A stretch of 64,000 nt of DNA from Actinoplanes couchii (GCF_016862075.1 NZ_BOMG01000086.1:117526-181525), one strand, 5' to 3'. Positions 7,389 through 15,977 are shown, counted from the stretch's first letter. Made by a program: numbers and translations. Notes: a model not told the origin generated them from the letters alone.

Positions 7389-8315
7389 ATGCCGGCATGG
7401 CGGTTCGGTTCGGTCGATCACGGGCTCCTGCTGGCAGAGGTGCCGGTTCCCCAGCCGCTGGCAGGCGAGGTCGTCATCGACGTTCGCGCCGCCGGGATGT
7501 GTCATACCGACGTTGGTGTCGTGCAGGGCCATCTGCGTCCGGCTGCGGTGCCTTTGACCTTGGGGCACGAGATTTGCGGGACCGTCGCGTCGATCGGTGC
7601 GGGAGTGACGGGGTGGGCTGCCGGTGATCGAGTGGCGGTCTTGGCGTCTTCGGGCGGTCCTGGAACTGGACGCGACGGCGGCTACGCCAGCCGTGTCGCC
7701 GTGTCGACCGATCTGCTGGTGGCCGTTCCTGAAGGTGTCGACGATGCGGCTGCCGCCGCCGCGACCGATGCTGGCCTGACCGCCTATCACGCAATGCGGG
7801 TGCAGGGCGAGATTCAGCCGGGGATGAGGGTCGGCGTCATCGGGCTCGGCGGGCTCGGCATGATCGGCGCTCGCTTGGCGGTGCTCGCCGGGGCCGAGGT
7901 GTATGCGGCGGAACTACGCGAGTCGCTGTACCCCGCCGCGGCCGAGCAGGGTGTCGCCGCCTGCTCGTCGAGCATCACCGACTTCGCCGACAAGCGACTT
8001 GACCTCGTCGTGGACTTCGCCGGAATGGAGACGACCAGGGGTGCCTTTCACGCTGTCCGCGCGGGTGGCCGGATAGTGCAGGTCGGCATCGGTCGGCCCG
8101 AGGCGACGATCGACCTGCTGGACGTCATCGCCAAACAGGTGCAATACCGAGGATCGAGCACCGGCACGCGGGAGGATCTCGCCGCATTTCTTGATCTGCT
8201 CAGGCGCGGCGAGGTCAGGCCGCACATCGAGCAGATCGGGTTCAACGAGATCGGGACGGGCATCCAACGGCTGACGCGCGGCGAGGTCACCGGCCGACTG
8301 GTTGCCGTGTTCTGA
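7389..8315 (+). CDS. Zinc-type alcohol dehydrogenase (MDR family), compact
   Basis: A medium-chain dehydrogenase/reductase of 308 residues from the ATG at 7389, which has GAGG 8 bases upstream. The catalytic-zinc region is present: Cys in AGMCHTDVG and the GHE motif. The nucleotide-binding Rossmann motif is GLGGLGMIG. The protein is shorter than typical zinc alcohol dehydrogenases (about 340-350 residues) because the lobe with four structural-zinc cysteines is missing; after GDRVAVL a Gly-rich stretch leads straight to GGYAS. The expected reaction is NAD(P)-dependent interconversion of an alcohol and an aldehyde or ketone; the substrate is unknown. It leads the redox cluster and its promoter is filled with TetR operators. 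Confidence 0.9.
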   Translation: MPAWRFGSVDHGLLLAEVPVPQPLAGEVVIDVRAAGMCHTDVGVVQGHLRPAAVPLTLGHEICGTVASIGAGVTGWAAGDRVAVLASSGGPGTGRDGGYASRVAVSTDLLVAVPEGVDDAAAAAATDAGLTAYHAMRVQGEIQPGMRVGVIGLGGLGMIGARLAVLAGAEVYAAELRESLYPAAAEQGVAACSSSITDFADKRLDLVVDFAGMETTRGAFHAVRAGGRIVQVGIGRPEATIDLLDVIAKQVQYRGSSTGTREDLAAFLDLLRRGEVRPHIEQIGFNEIGTGIQRLTRGEVTGRLVAVF

Positions 8316-8427
8316 AGCGTAATCCGGACCGGCTGGTCGGTGCTGGCGCGAAACGCCTCGCGATCCGACGCCTTCGGCCGCAATACCGGTTCCGTGCCGG
8401 CCAGGCAACCGCCGACCACCAGGCAAG

Positions 8428-8440
8428 AGACTCACGGTCT
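8428..8440. promoter_or_regulatory. Single operator copy before TetR gene 1
   Basis: AGACTCACGGTCT, a variant of the shared 13-bp operator, ends 13 bases before the ATG of the TetR gene at 8454. The second TetR gene has a copy in the equivalent place, which suggests autorepression. Confidence 0.6.
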
Positions 8441-8453
8441 GTAGGATGGATTC

Positions 8454-9164
8454 ATGGACTTCAAGCGCGCTCACAGCGAGGAGCAGCGGGCCGAGCGACG
8501 CCGACAGATCTTGGACACCGCGGCGGTGATGCTCGCCGAGATGCCGGTCGCGAAGATCAGCCTTAACGAGCTAAGCCGGCGGATCGGTCTGGCCAAGTCC
8601 AACGTCCTGCGCTACTACGAGTCGCGGGAAGCGATCCTGCTCGAACTGCTCAACACCGAACTCGAACAGTGGGTTACCGAGCTGGAGCAGACGCTCGAAC
8701 CCGTAGAAGGCACCGTGCGCGAGCGAGGGGACCGGCTGGCCGCGGTCATCGCCGAGACGCTGGCCCGCCGGCCGGTGCTGTGCGATCTGAACAGTGCGCA
8801 AGCGTCCGTCCTCGACCACAACGTGTCCGCCGACGTGGCGCTGGCGTACAAGCGGGCGTCCCGCAAGTCGATCGAGGCCCAGGCCAGGATCATCCTGCGC
8901 TACGTGCCGGAACTGGGTGCTCAGGACGCGACCCGGGTCGTTGCGATGACCACCCTCATCGCCGGTGCGGCCTGGCCGTACAGCCAGCCGCCGGAGGCAA
9001 TGCTCGCCGCGTACGCCGCCGACCCGTCGCTGGCCGCCATGCGCACCGACTTCACCGACCTGTTGCGTCAGGCCCTGGCCGTGACCATCTCAGGTCTTCT
9101 CGCCCGCCAAGAGGATCTCCCCGTGGGCTCCGCCCCCATCGACATCGCCCTCCAGGCGCAATAG
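8454..9164 (+). CDS. TetR family transcriptional regulator (paralogue 1)
   Basis: A 236-residue TetR-type repressor. The N-terminal DNA-binding domain (about residues 8-60) has the helix-turn-helix with SLNELSRRIGLAKSNVLRYYESREAILL. The C-terminal ligand-binding domain is all-helical. It is the same length as the regulator encoded at 12067-12777 and plainly its paralogue: both begin with an F-x-R-A-x-S-x-EQR-x-E-RRRQIL pattern and share most of the HTH. The operator 13 bases upstream indicates autoregulation. The ligand is unknown; given the neighbours, an aldehyde, quinone or similar reactive compound is a reasonable guess. Confidence 0.92.
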   Translation: MDFKRAHSEEQRAERRRQILDTAAVMLAEMPVAKISLNELSRRIGLAKSNVLRYYESREAILLELLNTELEQWVTELEQTLEPVEGTVRERGDRLAAVIAETLARRPVLCDLNSAQASVLDHNVSADVALAYKRASRKSIEAQARIILRYVPELGAQDATRVVAMTTLIAGAAWPYSQPPEAMLAAYAADPSLAAMRTDFTDLLRQALAVTISGLLARQEDLPVGSAPIDIALQAQ

Positions 9165-9501
9165 ATCGGTCAGGCTGACACCAGCCCTCCGCCTTCTTCT
9201 CTTCCTGCCTCCCTGCCTGCCGAGCATCGCCGCTGACCGTCCGCGGCATCGCTCGGCGTCCTGAGCCTGATCGCCACGGCACCGTCCGGCGGCCGAACCG
9301 CGATGGTCCAGACCCATGCCGGCCGATGCCCGGACTCGCGTCTCGTGGTGGCGCTGGTTGCTGCGCGCGTGGTCCGCCCGCCGCTGCCGGTTGCGTCGCA
9401 CCCCGTTCGCACTGTGCCTGCTACCGCCACTTCTCGCCTTATAGACCAGCGGTGTGTTAACTTTGAACACGTAACAGACCATCGGTCGTTAGGGAGTGGA
9501 C
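9165..9501. other. Gene-free stretch with the SDR-1 promoter
   Basis: A 337-base gap after TetR gene 1. Only its last 60 bases show structure, namely the operator pair at 9443-9488. The first 250 bases show nothing I can name. Confidence 0.45.
9443..9488. promoter_or_regulatory. Operator pair before SDR gene 1
   Basis: AGACCAGCGGTGT (9443-9455) and AGACCATCGGTCG (9476-9488), centres 33 bp apart (three helical turns). A TAACTT -10-like box (9458-9463) lies between them; a good -35 was not seen. The second copy ends 13 bases before the ATG at 9502, as at the paralogous gene. Confidence 0.6.
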
Positions 9502-10413
9502 ATGGGTGAGATGCCAGCTCAGCGCGGCAAGTTCGCGGTTGTGACGGGGGCGAACAGCGGGACGGGTAAGGAGGCGGCCAAGGCGCTTGCCGGCGCGGGA
9601 GCGTCGGTGGTTCTCGCGGTGCGCACGGTGGCGAAGGGCGAGGACGCGAAGCGGGAGATCCTGGCGGCACACCCGGGCGCGGAGGTGCAGGTCCACCGGC
9701 TCGATCTGGCGGATCTGGCCAGCGTGAAGGAGTTCGCCGACTCGCTGATCGCCGATGGCCGCCCGGTGGATCTGCTGCTCAACAACGCCGGGGTGATGAT
9801 GCCGCCGGTGCGGCACGAGACCAAGGACGGGTTCGAGCTGCAGATCGGCAGCAACTTCCTCGGCCCGTTCGCGCTCACGGTGCGTCTGCTGCCGCTGATT
9901 CTCCAGGCCCGTGCTCCGCGGGTGGTCACGATGAGCAGTGGGCAGGCCAACGGTGCCACCATCCGCTTCGACGACCTGAACTGGACCAGCGGCTACAAGC
10001 CGATCCCCGCCTACGGCCAGTCCAAGCTGGCGGACCTGTTGATGAGCCAGCACCTGGCGCACCTGGCCGACCAGCGGGGATGGCCGTTGCTGTCGATCGG
10101 CGCGCACCCCGGCGCGGCCAAGACCAACATCGCCGCGAGCGGACCGACGATGGGCGGGAAGGCCCCCTTGATCCTGCGGGTCCTCAACCGGGTCGCGCCG
10201 TCGCAGACCCCGGCCGAGGGGGCCCGGTCGATCGTGCTCGCCGCGACCAGCCCCGACGTCGTGCAGGGCGGCTACTACGGGCCGAAGTACAACCTGTTCG
10301 GCCCGGCCGTCGAGGTGAAACTGCCGGCCTCCGCCGCCGACAAGGCGATCGCCGCGCGCCTGTGGACCCTGGCCGAGCAGCTCACCGGCGTCACGCTCCC
10401 GGCCCACCGCTGA
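9502..10413 (+). CDS. Short-chain dehydrogenase/reductase (SDR-1)
   Basis: A classical SDR of 303 residues resembling retinol-dehydrogenase or protochlorophyllide-reductase-like oxidoreductases. The start is the ATG at 9502, with AGGGAG 7 bases before it. Cofactor motif TGANSGTG near the N-terminus, NNAG in the middle, a catalytic Ser in VTMSSG, and the YGQSK pair of the active site. Expected activity is NAD(P)(H)-dependent reduction or oxidation of a carbonyl compound. It is clearly paralogous to the SDR at 12872, with the same flanking TetR and operator arrangement. A membrane protein gene follows 54 bases later. Confidence 0.92.
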   Translation: MGEMPAQRGKFAVVTGANSGTGKEAAKALAGAGASVVLAVRTVAKGEDAKREILAAHPGAEVQVHRLDLADLASVKEFADSLIADGRPVDLLLNNAGVMMPPVRHETKDGFELQIGSNFLGPFALTVRLLPLILQARAPRVVTMSSGQANGATIRFDDLNWTSGYKPIPAYGQSKLADLLMSQHLAHLADQRGWPLLSIGAHPGAAKTNIAASGPTMGGKAPLILRVLNRVAPSQTPAEGARSIVLAATSPDVVQGGYYGPKYNLFGPAVEVKLPASAADKAIAARLWTLAEQLTGVTLPAHR

Positions 10414-10467
10414 CCCGAACGACCTCCCGCCTCGTCCGCTCGCCGTCCCTCGTCGTCAGGACCCTTG

Positions 10468-11181
10468 ATGTCTGCTGCCATCGCCCTGCCCCGCGGCAGA
10501 GCACTCGCCGGAAGCCTGCTGCTCCTGCTCAACCCCGCCGTCTACCTGATCGCCGAGGCGGTCTCGGCCGCCGCCTGGCGCACCCCCGCCTACAGCTACG
10601 CGAACAACGCGATCAGCGACCTCGGCGTCCCCTCCTGCGGAACACTCATCGACCACCCCGTCTGCTCGCCGCTGTATCCGGTCATGAACACCGCGTTCCT
10701 GCTCCAGGGTGCGGTCATCGCGGTCGCCGCGTTCCTGCTCGCTCCGCTACTGGCCAGCGCTTCGGCCCGCGTGTACCGGATCTTCGCGGTGATCACCGGG
10801 GTCGGCCTGCTCCTGGTGGGAACGTTCCCCGGCTCCCCGGAGGCCGTGGCTGACGGCACCGTGGCGATCCACACCGCAGGTGCAGGCATGGCCATCTTCG
10901 GCGGGAACATCGCCGCCATCATCGTCGGCACCGCCCTGCACCGGCAGGGGCACCGCCGCCTCGGCAGCGCGCTGATCGGGTTCGGCATCGTCGGGAACAT
11001 CAGCGTGATCGTCATGTTCGCCGTGGTGGCCGCAACCTCCGGCGGCGTCATCTCCGGCGTCGCGATCGCCGAGCGGATCTCGGTCTACACCATCATGGCC
11101 GCCCAGCTCGCCGCCGGCATTGCCCTGCTGACACGGCTTCGCCGTACGTCCGTACCGATAGTGCTCGCGGCACATGGCTGA
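10468..11181 (+). CDS. DUF998-type integral membrane protein
   Basis: A 237-residue protein from the ATG at 10468 (AGGA a few bases before). It shows about six hydrophobic helices: an N-terminal helix, then a loop with the S-x-x-x-N-x-x-S-D-L-G pattern typical of DUF998 proteins (SYANNAISDLG), followed by helices at about 72-95, 100-120, 132-153, 165-190 and 200-222. Members are uncharacterised plasma-membrane proteins. It follows SDR-1 closely and overlaps the next gene by 8 bases, so the three are probably one transcript under TetR control. Confidence 0.8.
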   Translation: MSAAIALPRGRALAGSLLLLLNPAVYLIAEAVSAAAWRTPAYSYANNAISDLGVPSCGTLIDHPVCSPLYPVMNTAFLLQGAVIAVAAFLLAPLLASASARVYRIFAVITGVGLLLVGTFPGSPEAVADGTVAIHTAGAGMAIFGGNIAAIIVGTALHRQGHRRLGSALIGFGIVGNISVIVMFAVVAATSGGVISGVAIAERISVYTIMAAQLAAGIALLTRLRRTSVPIVLAAHG

Positions 11182-12019
11182 CGCGTCTCCGCCCACGGGA
11201 CTGGTCGGTCACGCCGATCGGCTTGCCCCGCCCGCTGCGACGTTCGGGTCCTGGGCCGCCACTGTGCTGCAGGTGGCCCGGCGAAGCTGGCGGCCCGGTC
11301 TGCTCGTCACCGGTGTCTCGGTGTCCCTTCCGCTGGCCGCCGTGGAACTCGGCCGAGGGCTGGCCGAGGCCGCTGGTTATCCCGCCGTAGCCTCGATGCC
11401 GGACGTCATTGCCGCCGCCGGCAGCGTCTCCACGCTGATGATGAGCGTGGTCTTGCCGGTGGTCCTGCTGGGCGTCGCGGTCGCTGTCGGCTCAGTCGGG
11501 TGGGCGGGCGGTATCTGGGCGCTGACCGCCGAGGCGGTGACCGGCCGGCCCGTCCGCGTTGCCGATGCCTACCGCTACGGACTGAGCCGGCTCACGCGCC
11601 TCGGACCGTGGACACTGGCCGCCGCACTGCTGCTCGTCGCCGGGCTCGCCGCCTTCGTCGTGCCCGGCATCTACCTGCTCTTCGCGCTGTCGCTGTTCAG
11701 CTTCGGCGTCCTGTTCGAGCACGACCGCCGCCCGCTGCTGCGCTCGTTCGCTCTGACACACGCCCGACTTGGACGGGCGCTCGCACGCTGGGGCATGCTC
11801 GCGGCGGTCACGGTCGCCATCGAAGCCACGATGAGCCTAGTCTTCGGCACCCTCAGCCTGGTCCTGCTCGGCGATCCCGGCTTCGGTGCCGACGGACACG
11901 GTCTCGCCGGCGGCCTCATCGATGCCATCCACACCGCGGTCGGCGCGCCGGTCTGGGCGTTGCTGGTCATCGGCCTGACGGTCACCTACGCCGACCTGCG
12001 CCAACCTCGATCGAACTGA
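11174..12019 (+). CDS. Hypothetical polytopic membrane protein
   Basis: A 281-residue protein with an N-terminal cytoplasmic segment and about six membrane helices, arranged like glycerophosphoryl-phosphodiesterase-associated or DUF975-like membrane proteins (a resemblance in layout only). The ATG at 11174 lies inside the last codons of the upstream gene (8-base overlap), implying translational coupling. Function unknown; its place at the end of the TetR-SDR-DUF998 unit suggests a membrane accessory role for the same stress response or transport process. Confidence 0.75.
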   Translation: MADASPPTGLVGHADRLAPPAATFGSWAATVLQVARRSWRPGLLVTGVSVSLPLAAVELGRGLAEAAGYPAVASMPDVIAAAGSVSTLMMSVVLPVVLLGVAVAVGSVGWAGGIWALTAEAVTGRPVRVADAYRYGLSRLTRLGPWTLAAALLLVAGLAAFVVPGIYLLFALSLFSFGVLFEHDRRPLLRSFALTHARLGRALARWGMLAAVTVAIEATMSLVFGTLSLVLLGDPGFGADGHGLAGGLIDAIHTAVGAPVWALLVIGLTVTYADLRQPRSN

Positions 12020-12031
12020 ATCCTGCATTCC

Positions 12032-12060
12032 CCGGCCCGGCGTCTTTGGCGTCGGGCCGG
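12032..12060. terminator. Bidirectional terminator hairpin
   Basis: CCGGCCCG (12032-12039) and CGGGCCGG (12053-12060) form a perfect 8-bp stem between the convergent membrane protein and TetR-2 genes. Confidence 0.7.
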
Positions 12061-12066
12061 TCGCGT

Positions 12067-12777
12067 TCAGGCGTCGCGGTGGACCGTGTCGATCCGAGCG
12101 GTTCCCACCGGCAGGTCGTCGCGGCGGGCCAGGAGCCCGGAGAGGGTGACGTGCAGGCTCTGCCGAAGCAGGTCGGTGAACTCCCCGCGCATGGCGGCCA
12201 CGGCCGGGTCGGCGGCGTAGGCGGCCAGCATCGCCGCCGACGGCCGGCTCCACGGCCACGCCGCGGCGGTGATCAGTGTGGTCATCGCGACGAGCCGGGT
12301 CGCGTCCTGATCGCCAAGCTCGGGCAGGTAGCGCAGCACCCAGCGGGCCTGCCGCTCGACCGTGCGCCGGGACGCGCGTTTGTAGTGCAGCGCGACCTCG
12401 GTGGAGACGTTGTGCTCCAGCACCGCGGCCTGGACGCTGATCAAATCGCACAGCGTCGGCCGGCTCGTCAATGAGGTGACGAGAACGTCGGCGAGCTGGT
12501 CACCGCGCTCGCGCGCCGTCCCGGCGACGGGCTCGGATGTGGTCTCCAGTTGTGTCAGCCAGTCCCGCATCTCCGTGTCGAGCAGTTCGAGCAGGACCGC
12601 CTCGCGGGACTCGAAGTAGCGCAGCACGTTCGACTTGGCCAGGCAGGTCCGTCGGCTCAACTCGTTGAGGGTGACCTTCGCGACTGGCATCTCCACCAGC
12701 ATCGCCGCCGCAGCGGCCAAGATCTGCCGACGGCGCTCCTCGCGCTGTTCGTCACTGCGAGCACGCATGAATCCCAT
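12067..12777 (-). CDS. TetR family transcriptional regulator (paralogue 2)
   Basis: A 236-residue TetR repressor read from the ATG at 12777; the longer frame into the divergent gene is an artefact. The HTH lies at about residues 30-60 (TLNELSRRTCLAKSNVLRYF) and is nearly identical in the recognition region to the regulator at 8454, so both probably read the same 13-bp operator. The C-terminal domains also align along their length, with substitutions that may tune the ligand. It is divergent from SDR-2 across a 94-base promoter region with three operator copies, the nearest ending 14 bases upstream of this ATG. Confidence 0.92.
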   Translation of the reverse strand: MGFMRARSDEQREERRRQILAAAAAMLVEMPVAKVTLNELSRRTCLAKSNVLRYFESREAVLLELLDTEMRDWLTQLETTSEPVAGTARERGDQLADVLVTSLTSRPTLCDLISVQAAVLEHNVSTEVALHYKRASRRTVERQARWVLRYLPELGDQDATRLVAMTTLITAAAWPWSRPSAAMLAAYAADPAVAAMRGEFTDLLRQSLHVTLSGLLARRDDLPVGTARIDTVHRDA

Positions 12778-12791
12778 GCTTGGAATCTTAC

Positions 12792-12859
12792 AGACCAAGG
12801 GTCTCTTGCCAAAAGACCATCGGTCGTTTACCGTTGAACTCGTTAAAGACCAACGGTCT
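12792..12859. promoter_or_regulatory. Triple operator between TetR-2 and SDR-2
   Basis: Three copies of the 13-bp operator: AGACCAAGGGTCT (12792-12804), AGACCATCGGTCG (12814-12826) and AGACCAACGGTCT (12847-12859). Centres are 22 and 33 bp apart, so all lie on one face of the helix. The array covers the whole divergent promoter region. Confidence 0.7.
12806..12834 (+). promoter_or_regulatory. Sigma70-type promoter of SDR-2 unit
   Basis: TTGCCA (12806-12811), 17-bp spacer, TACCGT (12829-12834). The spacer contains the middle operator copy. The arrangement matches that of the dehydrogenase promoter at 7331. Confidence 0.55.
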
Positions 12860-12871
12860 CTAGGAGTCGTC

Positions 12872-13789
12872 ATGTACGAGGTCCCCAGCCAGCGCGGCAA
12901 GCTCGCCGTCGTGACCGGCGCGAACAGCGGTACCGGCAAGGAAGCCGCCAAGCGCCTGGCCGGTGCCGGTGCCGACGTGATCCTCGCGGTACGCACACCC
13001 AGCAAGGGCGAGCAGGCCCGCGCCGAGATCCTGGCCGCCCACCCAAGGGCCAGGGTCCGGATTCATCCGCTCGACCTCGCCGATCTCGCCTCGGTCCACA
13101 ATTTCGCTGATCGCCTGAACGCTGACGGCCGCCCGCTCGACCTGCTGCTCAACAACGCAGGCGTGATGATGGTGCCGCAGCGCATGCAGACCAAGGACGG
13201 CTTCGAGCTTCAGATCGGCAGCAACTTCCTCGGCCCGTTCGCGCTCACCGTGCGTCTGCTGCCGCTGCTGCTGACCGCCCGCACCCCGCGGGTCGCCACG
13301 ATGAGCAGCGGCACCGCCGCCCGCGGCCGGATCAACTTCGACGACCTGCAATCACAGCAGGGATACGGGGCGGTCGCCGCGTACGCGCAGTCGAAGCTGG
13401 CCGACCTGATGCTCGCGCTGCACCTGGCCGATCTCGCGCACGAGCACGGCTGGCCGCTGCTGTCGGCCGGCGCGCACCCCGGCAACACCCGGACCAACAT
13501 CGCGTCGTCCGGCCCGAACCTCGGCGGCGGCAAGCCGCCGCTGGCCTTGCGCATCGCCGGTCGGCTGACCCCGATCCAGGACGTCGCGCAGGGCGCTGAG
13601 CCGCTGCTGTACGCCGCGACCAGCCCCGACGCGGTTGCCGGCGGCTACTACGGCCCCCGCTGGGCCGGCCTGGTCGGCCCCACCATCACGGCCAAACCGA
13701 CCAGCCGCGCACTGGACAAGCAGGTCCGCGCCCGGTTGTGGGCCGAGGCCGAGCGCCTCACCGGCCTCAGCGTCCCCGCCCAGCTCTGA
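12872..13789 (+). CDS. Short-chain dehydrogenase/reductase (SDR-2)
   Basis: A 305-residue classical SDR from the ATG at 12872 (AGGAG 5 bases upstream); the frame extends far upstream but that part overlaps TetR-2. Motifs: TGANSGTG cofactor loop, NNAG, catalytic Ser in ATMSSG, and YAQSK. Long stretches are identical to SDR-1, including the segment around GSNFLGPFALTVRLLPL, so the two arose by duplication together with their TetR neighbours. It heads a likely operon with the aldo/keto reductase and SDR-3 (gaps of 98 and 138 bases). Confidence 0.92.
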   Translation: MYEVPSQRGKLAVVTGANSGTGKEAAKRLAGAGADVILAVRTPSKGEQARAEILAAHPRARVRIHPLDLADLASVHNFADRLNADGRPLDLLLNNAGVMMVPQRMQTKDGFELQIGSNFLGPFALTVRLLPLLLTARTPRVATMSSGTAARGRINFDDLQSQQGYGAVAAYAQSKLADLMLALHLADLAHEHGWPLLSAGAHPGNTRTNIASSGPNLGGGKPPLALRIAGRLTPIQDVAQGAEPLLYAATSPDAVAGGYYGPRWAGLVGPTITAKPTSRALDKQVRARLWAEAERLTGLSVPAQL

Positions 13790-13887
13790 CCCCTGGTCAC
13801 ACCTCTTCTTCGAGACCTTCCGGCTTCCGCGCGCCCGCGCGGGGGCGTCGCGTGCCCGACGGGCACACCCGAACACAAAGGACAGTC

Positions 13888-14910
13888 ATGCAGTTGCGCA
13901 CCCTCGGCACCACCGGCATCAAGGTCAGCCCGCTCGCCCTCGGGGCGATGAATTTCGGGGCCTGGGGCAACCCGGACCACGAGGACTCCACCCGGATCAT
14001 CCACCGGGCCTTGGAGGCCGGCATCAACCTCATCGACACCGCCGACATCTACTCCTTCGGCGAGTCCGAGGAGATCATCGGCAAGGCCATCGCCGGACGC
14101 CGTGACGACGTCGTGCTCGCCACCAAGTTCGCCAACCCGCTGCGCCAGGCTCCGAATCAGGGCGGCACCTCGCGCCGCTACATCAAGCAGGCCGTCGAGG
14201 ACAGCCTGCGCCGGCTGGGCACCGACCGCATCGACCTCTACCAGGTCCACCGCCCCGACTACTCGACCGGCCTGGACGACACCCTCAGCGCCCTGTCCGA
14301 CCTGGTCCGCGACGGCAAGGTCCTGGCCGTCGGTTCCTCGACGTTCCCGGCGAGCCTGGTCGTGGAGGCGCAATGGGTCGCCGAGAAGCGCGGGCACCAC
14401 CGGTTCACCACCGAGCAGTCGCCGTACTCACTGCTCTCGCGCGGCATCGAGACCGAGCTGCTGCCGGCCACCCAGCAGTACGGCATGGGTGTCCTGGTCT
14501 GGAGCCCCCTGGCCAACGGCTGGCTCTCCGGCAAATACCGCAAGGGCGTCGCCAAGCCCGAGCAGAACCGAGCGCTCGACCCGTCGCTCTACGACCTGTC
14601 CACGCCGATCAACCAGCGCAAATTGGAAGCCGCCGACGCGCTCGGTGCGCTCGCCGACGAGGTCGGTGTCAGCCTCGTCCACCTGGCCCTGGCGTTCGTG
14701 ATCCGCCATCCCGGTGTCACCAGCGCCCTGGTCGGCCCGCGCACCATGCAGCACCTGGAGACCCAGCTCGGTGCTGCCGACTACGTCATCCCGGACGACG
14801 TGCTCGACCGCATCGACGAGATCGTCGCGCCCGGCACCACGATCAACACCGCCGAGGACTACGCCGCCCCGCACCCGCGCTTTGCCGACAAGGCCCAGCG
14901 CCGCCGCTGA
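13888..14910 (+). CDS. Aldo/keto reductase
   Basis: A 340-residue NADPH-dependent aldo/keto reductase with the (beta/alpha)8 signature. The catalytic tetrad is visible as Asp50, Tyr55, Lys80 and His121 (in LIDTADIYSFG, LATKF and QVHRPD). The start is the ATG at 13888, with AAGGA upstream. These enzymes reduce aldehydes and ketones to alcohols; the sequence resembles the YhdN/Tas-like group acting on varied carbonyls. It sits between two SDR genes behind the TetR-controlled promoter, which fits a carbonyl-detoxification or small-molecule conversion role. Confidence 0.92.
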   Translation: MQLRTLGTTGIKVSPLALGAMNFGAWGNPDHEDSTRIIHRALEAGINLIDTADIYSFGESEEIIGKAIAGRRDDVVLATKFANPLRQAPNQGGTSRRYIKQAVEDSLRRLGTDRIDLYQVHRPDYSTGLDDTLSALSDLVRDGKVLAVGSSTFPASLVVEAQWVAEKRGHHRFTTEQSPYSLLSRGIETELLPATQQYGMGVLVWSPLANGWLSGKYRKGVAKPEQNRALDPSLYDLSTPINQRKLEAADALGALADEVGVSLVHLALAFVIRHPGVTSALVGPRTMQHLETQLGAADYVIPDDVLDRIDEIVAPGTTINTAEDYAAPHPRFADKAQRRR

Positions 14911-15048
14911 CCCACCCGCCCGGCAGCACACGACGCGCTGCCGCACGCCGTGACCTCGCCGGCCGCCAGGCCTTCCGTGCGGCCAGCCCATCCCACGCAC
15001 ACCCACACCCCGAGACCTCTCGGCAAGGCCCCGAAAGAGAGAACACCC

Positions 15049-15813
15049 ATGTCGGAACTCGACGGCCAGGTCGCCATCATCACCGGCGGTGGCAAAGGCA
15101 CCGGCCTCGGTGTCGCCAAGGCATACGTCAAGCAGGGCATCGCCGTAGTGATCACCGGCCGCGACGAGACCGCCCTGAACGCGGCCAAGGCCGAACTCGG
15201 AACCCTCGTCCCCGGCTCCAGGGTCCTGCCGATCAAGGCCGACAACAAGGACCACGCCGCCGCCGGACAGGTCGTGGCCCAGACGATCGAGCAGTTCGGC
15301 CGGCTCGACATCCTGATCAACAACGCCCAGGAATTCCGCACCGGCATCCTCATCGAGGACACCACCTGGGACGACATGATCGCCAGCTACGAATCCGGAA
15401 TCTTCGCCACCTGGCGATACATGGTCGCCGCCCTGCCGCACCTGAAGAACAGCAGCGGCACCGTCATCAACATGGGCTCCGGCTCCGGCACCATGTCGGT
15501 CGCCCGCACCAGCGCCTACGGCTCCAACAAGGAAGCCATCCGCGGTCTGTCACGCATCGCCGCCAGGGAATGGGGCCAGTACGGGATCACCGTCAACGTC
15601 ATCAATCCGTTCGTCCACTCCGAGGAATCCATCCGCTTCGAGAAGGAGAAGCCCGAGATCCTCGCCGACGTCCTGAAAGTCACCCCACTCGGACGCATCG
15701 GCGACGCCGAACTCAACGTCGGCGGCCTGTGCGTCTTCCTCGCCAAGACCGAAGGCAAGTACATGACCGGCTCGACCTTCGACGTCGAGGGCGGCGCAAG
15801 CATGCGCCCGTAG
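15049..15813 (+). CDS. Short-chain dehydrogenase/reductase (SDR-3)
   Basis: A 254-residue SDR of the FabG-like classical type, clearly different from SDR-1 and SDR-2. Motifs: TGGGKGTG cofactor loop, INNAQ (usual Gly replaced by Gln), Ser in INMGSGSG, and the active-site YGSNK. The C-terminal D-x-x-GG-x-x-M-R-P ending is typical. The start at 15049 has only a weak purine-rich site (AAAGAGAG). Probably the third gene of the SDR-2 transcript. Substrate unknown. Confidence 0.9.
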   Translation: MSELDGQVAIITGGGKGTGLGVAKAYVKQGIAVVITGRDETALNAAKAELGTLVPGSRVLPIKADNKDHAAAGQVVAQTIEQFGRLDILINNAQEFRTGILIEDTTWDDMIASYESGIFATWRYMVAALPHLKNSSGTVINMGSGSGTMSVARTSAYGSNKEAIRGLSRIAAREWGQYGITVNVINPFVHSEESIRFEKEKPEILADVLKVTPLGRIGDAELNVGGLCVFLAKTEGKYMTGSTFDVEGGASMRP

Positions 15814-15908
15814 GCGACGAGACGACCTGCCTCGGCTCTCGAACCGGCGAGGCCGGGGCCGGTCGAATGACTGCCCGATCAAGGACGATGGCCACCCGCT
15901 ATCTCAGC

Positions 15909-15977
15909 AGACCTCAGGTCTCTTGGTTACGGACCGATAGTCCTGTTACGGTTCACGCAGTAAAAGACTACCGGTCT
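15909..15977. promoter_or_regulatory. Triple operator and promoter before the epimerase-like gene
   Basis: AGACCTCAGGTCT (15909-15921), a degenerate GGACCGATAGTCC (15931-15943) and AGACTACCGGTCT (15965-15977); centres 22 and 34 bp apart, echoing the SDR-2 promoter. A promoter TTGGTT (15923-15928), 18-bp spacer, TACGGT (15947-15952) has the middle copy in its spacer. Confidence 0.65.
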
